From Novosphingobium sp. (lineage in GTDB: Bacteria > Pseudomonadota > Alphaproteobacteria > Sphingomonadales > Sphingomonadaceae), in assembly GCA_017744735.1 (NCBI GenBank), contig JAGIAR010000011.1, forward strand, positions 62,001-126,000: a stretch of 64,000 bases of DNA, written 5' to 3'. The notes beneath the pieces are model-generated. The model did no database searches, was not told where the DNA came from, and was given only the letters and a program-made list of their open reading frames with translations. Position numbers and translations under genes: made by a program. Below are positions 34,793-42,189 of this stretch, one piece after another (positions within the stretch are counted from its first letter, which is position 1; the number at the start of each line of letters is the position of its first letter).

Positions 34793-35214
34793 AATTCCTC
34801 CCCCACCGGGGGAGGGGGACCATCCGCAGGATGGTGGAGGGGGACGTGCCGCAAACGCGCCTTCCGTTGATGGCAAACCTCGACGATCCGCCTTGTCGTT
34901 GCTCCGACATCTTCAAGAACCGCGCGGGCAGGAACTCGCAAGGTCGCAACTTTCTGCGATATCAGATATTCCGACCGCCGCGCTGCCTTGCGGGCTGCAT
35001 CATCGCCATTATGCACCGCTCCATCGACCTCGACGGCCAAGCGGACGGCTGCGCAGTAGAAGTCCAAGATGTAAATTCCCGCTGGATGTTGGCGGCGGAA
35101 CTTGAAGCCGTCGGGCCGCTTTCGAAGTTCTCGCCATAGTAGCCCCTCGGGCAGCGTCATTTCGCAGCGGAGTTTGCGGGCGCGCTTCAACGTTTCGCGA
35201 GGTCCGGTTATCAT
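34789..35214 (-). CDS. DUF559 endonuclease-like protein (Vsr-like PD-(D/E)XK fold) inside an inverted-repeat cassette
   Basis: The 141-residue protein is a full-length DUF559 member. It has MTLPEGLLWRELR, FKFRRQHPAGIYILDFYC and LAVEVDGAVH; Asp51 and Glu62 with Asp64 form the expected metal-binding set of the Vsr-like nuclease fold. Family members are small, single-domain and of unproven function. The last 17 residues (PLHHPADGPPPPVGEEL) are encoded by the left repeat, so the frame runs into the repeat and stops at the ispE start. Its own GGAGGGG leader lies in the right repeat. The cassette sits between two conserved genes as if inserted there. A role in mobilising the repeats, like RAYT transposases with REP sequences, is inference; a repair nuclease is the alternative. 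Confidence 0.85.
   Translation of the reverse strand: MITGPRETLKRARKLRCEMTLPEGLLWRELRKRPDGFKFRRQHPAGIYILDFYCAAVRLAVEVDGAVHNGDDAARKAARRSEYLISQKVATLRVPARAVLEDVGATTRRIVEVCHQRKARLRHVPLHHPADGPPPPVGEEL
34794..34843. repeat. Left inverted repeat of the DUF559 cassette
   Basis: This 50-base repeat contains two perfect hairpins: CTCCCCC-ACC-GGGGGAG (34798-34814) and ACCATCC-GCA-GGATGGT (34819-34835). A 34-base segment (34809-34842) recurs exactly, inverted, at 35222-35255. The outer ATTCCTCCCC (34794-34803) recurs inverted at 35261-35270. On the minus strand the repeat encodes the C-terminus of the DUF559 protein and ends in the GGAGG used by ispE. No target-site duplication is evident just outside. 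Confidence 0.9.
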
Positions 35215-35221
35215 GCCTGTG

Positions 35222-35270
35222 CCCCTCCACCATCCTGCGGATGGTCCCCCTCCCCGTACCGGGGAGGAAT
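35222..35270. repeat. Right inverted repeat of the DUF559 cassette
   Basis: This is the inverted mate of the repeat at 34794-34843. It has the same two-hairpin layout: CCATCC-TGC-GGATGG and CTCCCC-GTAC-CGGGGAG. The core of 34 bases is identical and the outer hairpin differs only in its loop and one arm base. It lies eight bases after the stop codon of the ETF-QO gene (minus strand) and eight bases before the DUF559 start. Its GGAGGGG can serve as the ribosome-binding site of that gene. Confidence 0.9.
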
Positions 35271-35277
35271 TTAAGCC

Positions 35278-36918
35278 TCACATATTCGGATAATTCGGGC
35301 CACCCCCGCCCTCGGGCGTGACCCAGTCGATGTTCTGGGTCGGGTCCTTGATGTCGCAGGTCTTGCAGTGGACGCAGTTCTGGGCGTTGATCACCAGGCT
35401 CGGATTTCCCTCTTCCACCCCGACGAATTCATACACCCCCGCCGGGCAATAGCGCGCCTCGGGTCCGGCATAGACCGGCAGGTTGATCTCGGTCGGGACC
35501 TTGGGGTCCTTGAGGTGCAGGTGGCACGGCTGGTCCTCGGCGTGGTTGGTGTTCGAGAGGAACACCGAGGACAGGCGGTCGAAGCTGAACTGACCATCCG
35601 GCTTGGGATAGGCGATCGGCCGGTAGTCCTTCGCCTTGCCGGTTTCCGACGCATCGGTGTTGTGGCCCATGGTGAACGGCAGGCCGATCCCGAGCGTGCG
35701 CATCCACATGTCGATTCCGGCGAGCAGCGTGCCGAAGGTGCCGCCGTATTTGGCGACCAGCGGCTCGGCGTTCCTGACCAGCTTGAGCTCCTTCGCGATC
35801 CAGCTTTGGCGGAGCGAGGCGCCGTAGCCTGTCAGCTCGTCGCCCGAGCGGCCCGCCTCGAGCGCCTCGGCCGCGGCTTCGGCGGCGAGCATCCCGCTCT
35901 TGATCGCGGTGTGGCTGCCCTTGATCCGGGGGACGTTGACGAAGCCCGCCGCGCAGCCGATCAGCGCGCCGCCGGGAAATTCGAGCTTGGGCACCGATTG
36001 CCAGCCGCCCTCGTTGATCGCGCGCGCACCGTAGGACACACGCCTTCCGCCTTCGAGGATCGCGCGGATCGCCGGGTGCTGCTTCCAGCGCTGGAATTCC
36101 TCGAACGGATAGACATAGGGGTTCGCGTAATCGAGCGCGGTGACGAAGCCGAGCGCGACCTGGCCGTTCTCCTGGTGATAGAGGAACCCGCCGCCCCAGC
36201 TGCCGCTTTCGGACAGCGGCCAGCCCTGGGTGTGGATCACCCGGCCCGGCACGTGCTTCTCGGGCGCGATGTCCCACAGTTCCTTGATCCCGAGGCCGTA
36301 GGTCTGCGGCTGGTCCTGCTCCAGCCCGAACTTCGCCTTCAGCCGCTTGGTCAGGTGCCCGCGCGCGCCTTCGGCGAACAGCGTGTACTTGCCGTGCAGC
36401 TCGATCCCGGGCGTGTAGTCCGGCTTGTGGCTGCCGTCCTTGGCGACGCCCATGTCCTGCGTGATAATCCCCTTCACCGTCCCATCCTCTGCATAGAGGA
36501 CGTCGGCCGCGGGGAAGCCGGGGAAGATTTCGACCCCCAGCCCTTCCGCCTGCTCGGCCAGCCAGCGGCACAGATTGCCGAGCGAGCCGGTGTAGCAGCC
36601 CTTGTTGCTCATCAGCGGCGGCATCAGCGCATGCGGCATCGCAAGCTTGCCGGTCTCGCTCAGCACCCAGTGCCAGTTGTCGGTCACGGGGGTCTTCGCG
36701 AGCGAACAGCTCTCGCGCCAGGCGGGCAGCAGTTCGTCGAGCCCCTTCGGATCGACCACCGCGCCCGAGAGGATATGCGCGCCGACCTCGGAGCCTTTCT
36801 CGAGGATGCAGACGCTCGTCTCGGGCGAAACCTGCTTGAGCCGGATCGCCGCGGCGAGGCCTGCCGGGCCCGCGCCGACGATCACGACGTCGTATTCCAT
36901 GGACTCGCGTTCGCTCAT
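35278..36918 (-). CDS. Electron transfer flavoprotein-ubiquinone oxidoreductase
   Basis: The 546-residue inner-membrane-associated flavoprotein passes electrons from ETF (fatty-acid and amino-acid oxidation) to ubiquinone. The FAD-binding site is VVIVGAGPAGLAAAIRL at the N-terminus. The quinone-binding region includes GWPLSESGSWGGGFLYH and YGARAINEGGWQ. The C-terminal ferredoxin-like part has the [4Fe-4S] ligands in CPAGVYE and CVHCKTCDIKDPTQNI. Length is normal. The product acts alone; the ETF subunit genes are not in the window. It is divergent from the glycosylase-like gene, with about 78 bases between the starts. Confidence 0.96.
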   Translation of the reverse strand: MSERESMEYDVVIVGAGPAGLAAAIRLKQVSPETSVCILEKGSEVGAHILSGAVVDPKGLDELLPAWRESCSLAKTPVTDNWHWVLSETGKLAMPHALMPPLMSNKGCYTGSLGNLCRWLAEQAEGLGVEIFPGFPAADVLYAEDGTVKGIITQDMGVAKDGSHKPDYTPGIELHGKYTLFAEGARGHLTKRLKAKFGLEQDQPQTYGLGIKELWDIAPEKHVPGRVIHTQGWPLSESGSWGGGFLYHQENGQVALGFVTALDYANPYVYPFEEFQRWKQHPAIRAILEGGRRVSYGARAINEGGWQSVPKLEFPGGALIGCAAGFVNVPRIKGSHTAIKSGMLAAEAAAEALEAGRSGDELTGYGASLRQSWIAKELKLVRNAEPLVAKYGGTFGTLLAGIDMWMRTLGIGLPFTMGHNTDASETGKAKDYRPIAYPKPDGQFSFDRLSSVFLSNTNHAEDQPCHLHLKDPKVPTEINLPVYAGPEARYCPAGVYEFVGVEEGNPSLVINAQNCVHCKTCDIKDPTQNIDWVTPEGGGGPNYPNM

Positions 36919-36996
36919 CTCATCCTCAACCGTGCTTAACTCACCGCTTGAGCCTTGATCGGCGCGGGGGCGCAGGTCAAGGTTCGGGCAGGGATT

Positions 36997-37749
36997 ATGG
37001 ACGGACGCTCAGCCTTTACGCTCGCCGAGGAGCTTGCTGCCGCGCAGGCGTGGTGGGCCGAGGCCGGGATCGACCTCGCCTATGAGGACGCTCCGGCCCG
37101 CTGGCTCAAGGAGAGTGGAGCCGAACCCTCGGCGGACCCGTCCGCGCCGGCAACGCGGGCAGCGAAGGCCCCGCCTCCCCCGCCCGCGCCGACCATCGGC
37201 GGCCCTTCCGCGGATTGGCCGCAGACACTCGAGGCCTTCGCCGGCTGGTGGCTCACCGAGCCGAGTCTCGACGCCGGCGGGCCGCGTCCGCGGATCGCTC
37301 CGCGCGGGGCCAAGGGCGCAAAGCTGATGGTGCTGGTCGCCGAGCCGGAGGCGGGAGACAGCGACACGCTGCTGTCGGGCCCCCTCGGCGGATTGCTGCA
37401 GAGCTTCCTTTCGGCCGCCGGAATCGCGCCGGAACGGACCTATCTGGCAAGCGCGCTTCCCCGGCATACACCGCATCCCGACTGGGCCGGGCTGATCGCC
37501 GCGGGGCTCGGTTCGATCGCGCTTCATCACGTGCAATTGGCCGCGCCCGAGAGGGTTTTGCTGTTCGGTAAGGACATTTTGCCGCTGCTCGGACACGATC
37601 CGGCGCAAACTTCGCAATATTTACTTCAAATAAACCAACAGGGCGCGAGCATTCCGCTATTCGCGGATCGGAGCCTCGAGTTCCTGCTGGCACGGCCGGC
37701 GGCAAGGGCGGGGTTCTGGCAGCGATGGCTGGACTGGACGGGTAGCTGA
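36997..37749 (+). CDS. Degenerate uracil-DNA glycosylase-like protein
   Basis: The 250-residue protein has a Pro/Ala-rich N-terminal linker (about 35-70). A domain shaped like family 4/5 uracil-DNA glycosylases follows: LSGPLGGLLQSFLSAAGIAP, then ERTYLASALPRHTPHPDW and PERVLLFGKDILPLLG. The expected iron-sulfur cysteines are absent; I see no Cys in the domain. The active-site motif, usually GEAPG-x-x-E/D, reads LVAEPEAGDSD. Activity is therefore doubtful, or the protein has a different job. Such proteins are encoded upstream of the lytic transglycosylase in related Sphingomonads as far as I recall, which is unverified. The start ATG has GCAGGG upstream. Confidence 0.7.
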   Translation: MDGRSAFTLAEELAAAQAWWAEAGIDLAYEDAPARWLKESGAEPSADPSAPATRAAKAPPPPPAPTIGGPSADWPQTLEAFAGWWLTEPSLDAGGPRPRIAPRGAKGAKLMVLVAEPEAGDSDTLLSGPLGGLLQSFLSAAGIAPERTYLASALPRHTPHPDWAGLIAAGLGSIALHHVQLAAPERVLLFGKDILPLLGHDPAQTSQYLLQINQQGASIPLFADRSLEFLLARPAARAGFWQRWLDWTGS

Positions 37750-37757
37750 TTTTGACG

Positions 37758-39524
37758 ATGGTTCGTTCCATTCGCCCGATACGCTGGGCTGCATCGCTTT
37801 TGGCGGGCGCTGCATTGTTCGCGGCCGCTTCGCCGGCTTTGGCAGACAGCGCCGAGTATTTCGCGCTGCGCGCGTCGCAGAGCGAAGTGCCGACGCTGCT
37901 GCCGCAGTCCGACCGCGACTATTACAAGGCGCTGTTCGCGGCGATCGACAAGGAAGACTGGAAGACGGTCCAGTCGATGTTCGACCAGCGCAAGGACGGT
38001 CCGCTCCACAAGGTGGCACTGGCCGAATATTATCTCGCCGCGCATTCGCCCAAGGTCGAAGCTCCGCAGATCGAGGCCTGGTTCCAGGGCGCCCCTGAGC
38101 TTCCGCAGGCCGAACGGCTCGCCCGCCTCGGCCAGAAACGCGGCCTGACCGACATTCCCGCGCTGCCTTCGGCGCAGGGCCTCGTGCGCCAGCCGGGCCT
38201 GCCCAAGCGTGCGCGCCCGGCCAGCGTCGACGACGGCACCGTTCCCGCGGCGATGCGCAGCGGCATCCTCGACCTGATCGACAAGGACGATCCGGACGGC
38301 GCCAAGGCACTGCTCGCCACGTCGGACGCCGCGCTTTCGGGCGACGCCCGCGCCGAATGGCGCCAGCGGGTCGCCTGGTCCTATTACATCGAGAACCGCG
38401 ATGCCGACGCGCTGGCGATGGCCTTGACGGTCGACGACGGCACGGGTCCGTGGGTCCCGGAAGGCGACTGGGTCGCCGGCCTTGCCGCCTGGCGCACCGG
38501 CGACTGCATGGCAGCGCTCGGCGGGTTCGAGCGCGCGGGCGACCGCAGCACCAACCCCGAACTCACCGCGGCCGCCAATTACTGGGCCAGCCGTGCGGCC
38601 ACCCGCTGCCGCATGCCCGAAAAGAGCACCGACCACCTCAAGCAGGCGGCCCAGCTCGACGAGACGCTCTACGGCATGCTCGCCGCCGAACAGCTCGGCA
38701 CCACCCTGCCGAAGCGCTTCGTGAAGCCCGATTTCGACCAGCACGACTGGGACCGGCTGCAGGGCAAGGACGATGTTCGCATCGCGATCGAACTCGCCGA
38801 GGTGGGGCGCGACGATCTCGCGAGCCAGGTGCTGCTCTACCAGGCCAAGATCGGCGATGCGTCGGATTACGAATCGCTGTCGCGGCTCGCCCGCGGTCTC
38901 GGCCTGCCCGCTACCCAACTCTACATGGCCAACAATGCGCCGATCGGCGGCCGCGCCGATCCCGCCGCGCGCTTCCCCGCGCCGCGCTGGATGCCGGTAA
39001 CCGGCTGGCAGGTCGATCCGGCGCTGGCCTTCGCCCATGCGCTGCAGGAATCGAACTTCCAGACCGCGGTCGTCAGCCCGGCGCAGGCCAAGGGGCTGAT
39101 GCAGATCACCCCGATCACGGTGCGCGAACACGCGCCGTCGCTCAACCTCAGCGCCCCGGCGGTCGATCTCACCGATCCGCGCGTGAACCTCGCCTTCGGC
39201 CAGCAGAATCTCGAGATGCTGCGCGATGCGCCCGCCACCGGCGGCTATCTGCCCAAGATCATGGCCGCCTACAACGCCGGCCTCGCGCCGGTGACCCGCT
39301 GGAACACCCAGATCAACGACCAGGGCGATCCGCTGCTGTGGATGGAATCCATCCCTTATTGGGAGACCCGCAGCTACGTCGCCATCGTCATGCGCAACTA
39401 CTGGATGTACGAGCGGCAGGCGAACAGCGATTCGCCCAGCCGCAAGGCGCTCGCCAGCGGCAAATGGCCGATGTTCCCCGGCCAGCCGTCCAGCGGCAGG
39501 GTGTGGCTGTCCGCAAAGGACTAA
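37758..39524 (+). CDS. Soluble lytic murein transglycosylase (SLT domain)
   Basis: The 588-residue periplasmic enzyme cleaves the glycan of peptidoglycan to 1,6-anhydro products. It has a signal peptide ending near ALAD. A long alpha-helical superhelix region follows (about 30-400), like the doughnut domain of Slt70. The C-terminal SLT domain has the catalytic Glu in AHALQESNFQ, then SPAQAKGLMQITP and MAAYNAGLAPVTRW. ATG at 37758 is preferred over the TTG six bases earlier. It follows the glycosylase-like gene by eight bases and probably shares its transcript. Confidence 0.93.
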   Translation: MVRSIRPIRWAASLLAGAALFAAASPALADSAEYFALRASQSEVPTLLPQSDRDYYKALFAAIDKEDWKTVQSMFDQRKDGPLHKVALAEYYLAAHSPKVEAPQIEAWFQGAPELPQAERLARLGQKRGLTDIPALPSAQGLVRQPGLPKRARPASVDDGTVPAAMRSGILDLIDKDDPDGAKALLATSDAALSGDARAEWRQRVAWSYYIENRDADALAMALTVDDGTGPWVPEGDWVAGLAAWRTGDCMAALGGFERAGDRSTNPELTAAANYWASRAATRCRMPEKSTDHLKQAAQLDETLYGMLAAEQLGTTLPKRFVKPDFDQHDWDRLQGKDDVRIAIELAEVGRDDLASQVLLYQAKIGDASDYESLSRLARGLGLPATQLYMANNAPIGGRADPAARFPAPRWMPVTGWQVDPALAFAHALQESNFQTAVVSPAQAKGLMQITPITVREHAPSLNLSAPAVDLTDPRVNLAFGQQNLEMLRDAPATGGYLPKIMAAYNAGLAPVTRWNTQINDQGDPLLWMESIPYWETRSYVAIVMRNYWMYERQANSDSPSRKALASGKWPMFPGQPSSGRVWLSAKD

Positions 39525-39558
39525 CTTCCCGGCAGGGGCAGCACACGGGGCAGCACAC

Positions 39559-40086
39559 ATGGCCGTCGATCCCGACCGCATCTTCAAGCCGATCAACATC
39601 GCTCTCCTCACCGTTTCCGACACGCGCGGGCTGGACGAGGATACTTCCGGCGACATTCTCGCCGGGCGGATCAAGGATGCCGGCCATGCGCTGGCCGCGC
39701 GCGCGATCGAGAAGGACGATGTCCAGGCGATCGTCCGCCGGCTCAACGACTGGATCGACGACAGCGGGGTCGATGCGGTGGTGATCACCGGCGGCACCGG
39801 CCTGACCGGGCGCGACGTGACCCCCGAGGCGCTCGACCGGGTCAAGGAAAAGGACATCCCCGGCTTCGGCGAGCTGTTCCGCTGGATCAGCTACCAGACG
39901 ATCGGCACCTCGACCGTCCAGAGCCGCGCCTGCGCGGTGCTGGCGCGCGGCACCTATGTGTTCGCCCTGCCCGGATCGAACGGCGCGGTGAAGGACGGGT
40001 GGGACGGGATCCTCGCCGAGCAGCTCGACAGCCGCAACCGGCCCTGTAACTTCGTCGAGCTGATGCCGCGGCTGCGGGAGAAGTAG
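39559..40086 (+). CDS. moaB: Molybdenum cofactor biosynthesis protein B
   Basis: The 175-residue protein is of the MoaB/MogA type, which adenylates molybdopterin before metal insertion. INIALLTVSDTRGLDEDTSG, VVITGGTGLTGRDVTPEA and YVFALPGSNGAVKDGWD are the conserved stretches, including the molybdopterin-binding GGTG loop. No other molybdenum cofactor gene is close. The start ATG lies 35 bases after the transglycosylase gene; the leader between them contains GGCAGGGGCAGC. Confidence 0.92.
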   Translation: MAVDPDRIFKPINIALLTVSDTRGLDEDTSGDILAGRIKDAGHALAARAIEKDDVQAIVRRLNDWIDDSGVDAVVITGGTGLTGRDVTPEALDRVKEKDIPGFGELFRWISYQTIGTSTVQSRACAVLARGTYVFALPGSNGAVKDGWDGILAEQLDSRNRPCNFVELMPRLREK

Positions 40087-40190
40087 GCAGCGTTTCCCGG
40101 ACGGCCGCATTCTCAAAAGAATCCGCTGTCCTACACGCCGATCCGTGCATACCGATCCCGATTCGCTGGTTCCCAACGGAGACGCGGATC

Positions 40191-40468
40191 ATGGACCATT
40201 CCCAGCCTGACGGCACATCCCCCACGGTTGGCAGAAATGCTGGACGCCCGAACGGAAGCACGCCTTCCTCGACCGGTTGGAACGCAGTCCCAATGTCCGG
40301 GCGGCGGCCTTCGCCGCGGGCATGTCTCGGCAGTCCGCCTATCGCCTGCGCAAGCGCGATCCGGCCTTCGCGGCGAAATGGGCCGCCCTGATCGAACGCG
40401 CTTATCTCTGGCCTTGCGGAGGGCCGCATTTCTTGCCCAGAACACTGTCACATGCGTCACATGTGTAA
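40191..40468 (+). pseudogene. Frameshifted small HTH protein gene
   Basis: The stretch encodes two parts of one protein in different frames. From ATG at 40191 the frame reads MDHSQPDGTSP. A second frame then gives HGWQKCWTPERKHAFL, followed by VRAAAFAAGMSRQSAYRLRK, a typical helix-turn-helix of a Sphingomonad family. The shift falls at a CCCCC run near 40225; one extra C would join the two parts. The frame ends soon after AAKWAALIERAY, so the C-terminal half common in the family is missing as well. It may be a decayed gene or a sequencing error in the run. The rest of the 40087-40522 gap shows no gene. Confidence 0.6.
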
Positions 40469-40495
40469 CCCTGCATGCGCGCCACGATTGCCAAT

Positions 40496-40510
40496 GTTCC
40501 TTGTTTGTTC
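40496..40510 (+). promoter_or_regulatory. Putative LexA box (GTTC-N7-GTTC)
   Basis: GTTC-cttgttt-GTTC is an exact match to the direct-repeat SOS box of alphaproteobacterial LexA. It ends 13 bases before the start codon of the radical SAM gene and adjoins TATCCT, a possible -10 box, so a bound repressor would block transcription. A match of this kind is expected by chance about once or twice in a window of this size, so position is the main support. Confidence 0.5.
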
Positions 40511-40522
40511 TATCCTGGGCGG

Positions 40523-41614
40523 ATGTCCGATAAGCCCCTCACCCACGGCCGCGGCGCGCAATCGGGGGCGCTGTCGAAGCGCTTCGCCCTGCCCGCACGC
40601 GAGCAAGACGGAGATTGGCGGGACGAGGCCGAGGCGATCGACGGCCCACCCCCGAAATTGCGCACCACGGTTACGATCGAACACCCCCGGACGATCCTCA
40701 GCTTCAACAAGTCCCCCGACATCGGCTTCGACCGCTCGCTCAATGCCTATCGCGGCTGCGAGCACGGCTGCATCTATTGCTTCGCGCGCCCGACCCACGC
40801 CTGGCTCGATCTCTCGCCCGGGCTCGATTTCGAGACGAAACTGTTCGCCAAGCCCGATGCGCCGGCCCTGCTGCGCGCGACCCTGGCGAAGCGCGGCTAC
40901 GAGCCCCGCCCGATCGCGATGGGCACCAACACCGATCCCTACCAGCCGATCGAGGGAACCTGGCGCATCACCCGCCAGATTCTGGAACTGTGCCTCGAGA
41001 CCGGCCATCCGGTGACCATCACCACCAAATCCGACCGGGTCACCCGCGACCTCGATCTGCTGACCGAGCTCGCGCGGCTCAACCTGGTGCATGTCGCGAT
41101 CTCGGTCACCAGCCTCGATCCGCACCTCTCGCGCAAGCTCGAGCCGCGCGCTCCGACACCCACCCGCCGGGTCGATGCGCTGCGGCGGCTCGCGGCCGCC
41201 GGCGTACCGGCCTATGCCTCGATCGCGCCGGTGATCCCGGCGATCACCGACGACCAGATCGAGGCGATCCTGACCGCGGTGGGCAGGGCCGGAGTCAGCG
41301 GCGCCGGATGGATATTGATGCGCCTGCCGCACGAGGTTGCGCCGCTGTTCAAGGAATGGCTGCGGGTCCATTTCCCCGACCGGGCGGAGAAGGTGATGGG
41401 GATCGTCAGGGCGATGCGCGGCGGGCGCGATAACGAGCCCGATTTCCACAAGCGCTTCCACGCCCAGGGCCCCTGGGCAGACTTATTCCGCACCCGCTTT
41501 CGCCTGGCCCGCAAGCGCGCGGGGATTCCGTCCGCACGGTTCGAGCTCGACCGGTCCCGCTTCAGGGCACCTGCGCGCGACGGACAGATGGATTTGTTCG
41601 ACGGTGCGGGCTAA
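40523..41614 (+). CDS. PA0069/Rv2578c-type radical SAM protein (SplB-like)
   Basis: The 363-residue protein has the radical SAM cluster motif CEHGCIYCFARP near residue 85. GTNTDPYQPIEG, ITTKSDRVTRDLDLL and the SAM-binding region follow. It belongs to the PA0069/Rv2578c group, related to spore photoproduct lyase and often noted near DNA-repair genes, but no substrate is established. HPRTILSFNKSPDIGFDRSLN before the cluster is typical. The putative LexA box 13 bases upstream supports a DNA-damage role. The C-terminal LFDGAG-type end is normal. Confidence 0.88.
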   Translation: MSDKPLTHGRGAQSGALSKRFALPAREQDGDWRDEAEAIDGPPPKLRTTVTIEHPRTILSFNKSPDIGFDRSLNAYRGCEHGCIYCFARPTHAWLDLSPGLDFETKLFAKPDAPALLRATLAKRGYEPRPIAMGTNTDPYQPIEGTWRITRQILELCLETGHPVTITTKSDRVTRDLDLLTELARLNLVHVAISVTSLDPHLSRKLEPRAPTPTRRVDALRRLAAAGVPAYASIAPVIPAITDDQIEAILTAVGRAGVSGAGWILMRLPHEVAPLFKEWLRVHFPDRAEKVMGIVRAMRGGRDNEPDFHKRFHAQGPWADLFRTRFRLARKRAGIPSARFELDRSRFRAPARDGQMDLFDGAG

Positions 41615-41646
41615 TCAGGCGCGTCAACGGATCAGGATGCCTTCGC

Positions 41647-42189
41647 ATGAAACTCGCTTTTGCCGCCGCCGCCATCTGCGCCCTCGCCCTGCCTTCGGCG
41701 GTATCGGCGCAGGACGTGAAGATCACGCTCGACCAGACGCTGGTGGAAAATTTCGACGGCGACGCGGTGACCCAGGCGCTGGCGCCGTTCAACGCGACGG
41801 TGACCCCGCAGAAGGCGGCCGACGGTTCGCCCTCGTTCAAGATCGCCTTTCCCGGCGGCCTGAACGCGGTCGCGACCCCCACCGCCTGCAGCGACGACAA
41901 GGCGCACACCGGCTGCACCGGGCTGAAGGTCCAGGCGTTCTTCTCGCTGCCCGAAGGCAAGACCCCGGCCGACATGGCGGCGATCGTCAATGGCTTCAAT
42001 GCGGGCCACGAAGCCACGACCGCGGTCTACGACCAGAAGGGCACCACCCGGCTGACCCGCTATATCGTCTCGCAGTTCGGGATCACCCGGACCAACCTCT
42101 CGATCGAGCTCTATACTTTCCGCCGTTCGGCCCAGGTGTGGAGCGAGACGCTGTTCGCCAAGCCCGCGGCGGCGAAGAAGGGCGCCTAG
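41647..42189 (+). CDS. Secreted YbjN-domain-like protein
   Basis: The 180-residue protein has a signal peptide (MKLAFAAAAICALALPSAVSA). The mature part has the length and pattern of a YbjN/type III secretion chaperone-like fold: a beta-rich middle with two Cys (TACSDDKAHTGCTG) and a helix PADMAAIVNGFNAGHE. GITRTNLSIELYTFRRSAQVWSE ends the domain. Function is unknown. Its stop overlaps the convergent acyl-CoA ligase gene by four bases. Confidence 0.7.
   Translation: MKLAFAAAAICALALPSAVSAQDVKITLDQTLVENFDGDAVTQALAPFNATVTPQKAADGSPSFKIAFPGGLNAVATPTACSDDKAHTGCTGLKVQAFFSLPEGKTPADMAAIVNGFNAGHEATTAVYDQKGTTRLTRYIVSQFGITRTNLSIELYTFRRSAQVWSETLFAKPAAAKKGA

Noticed and set aside
34789..35270. An ordinary insertion sequence
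   Set aside because: There is no transposase, the unit is under 0.5 kb, and no target-site duplication is visible. The inverted repeats are hairpins, more like REP elements than IS ends.
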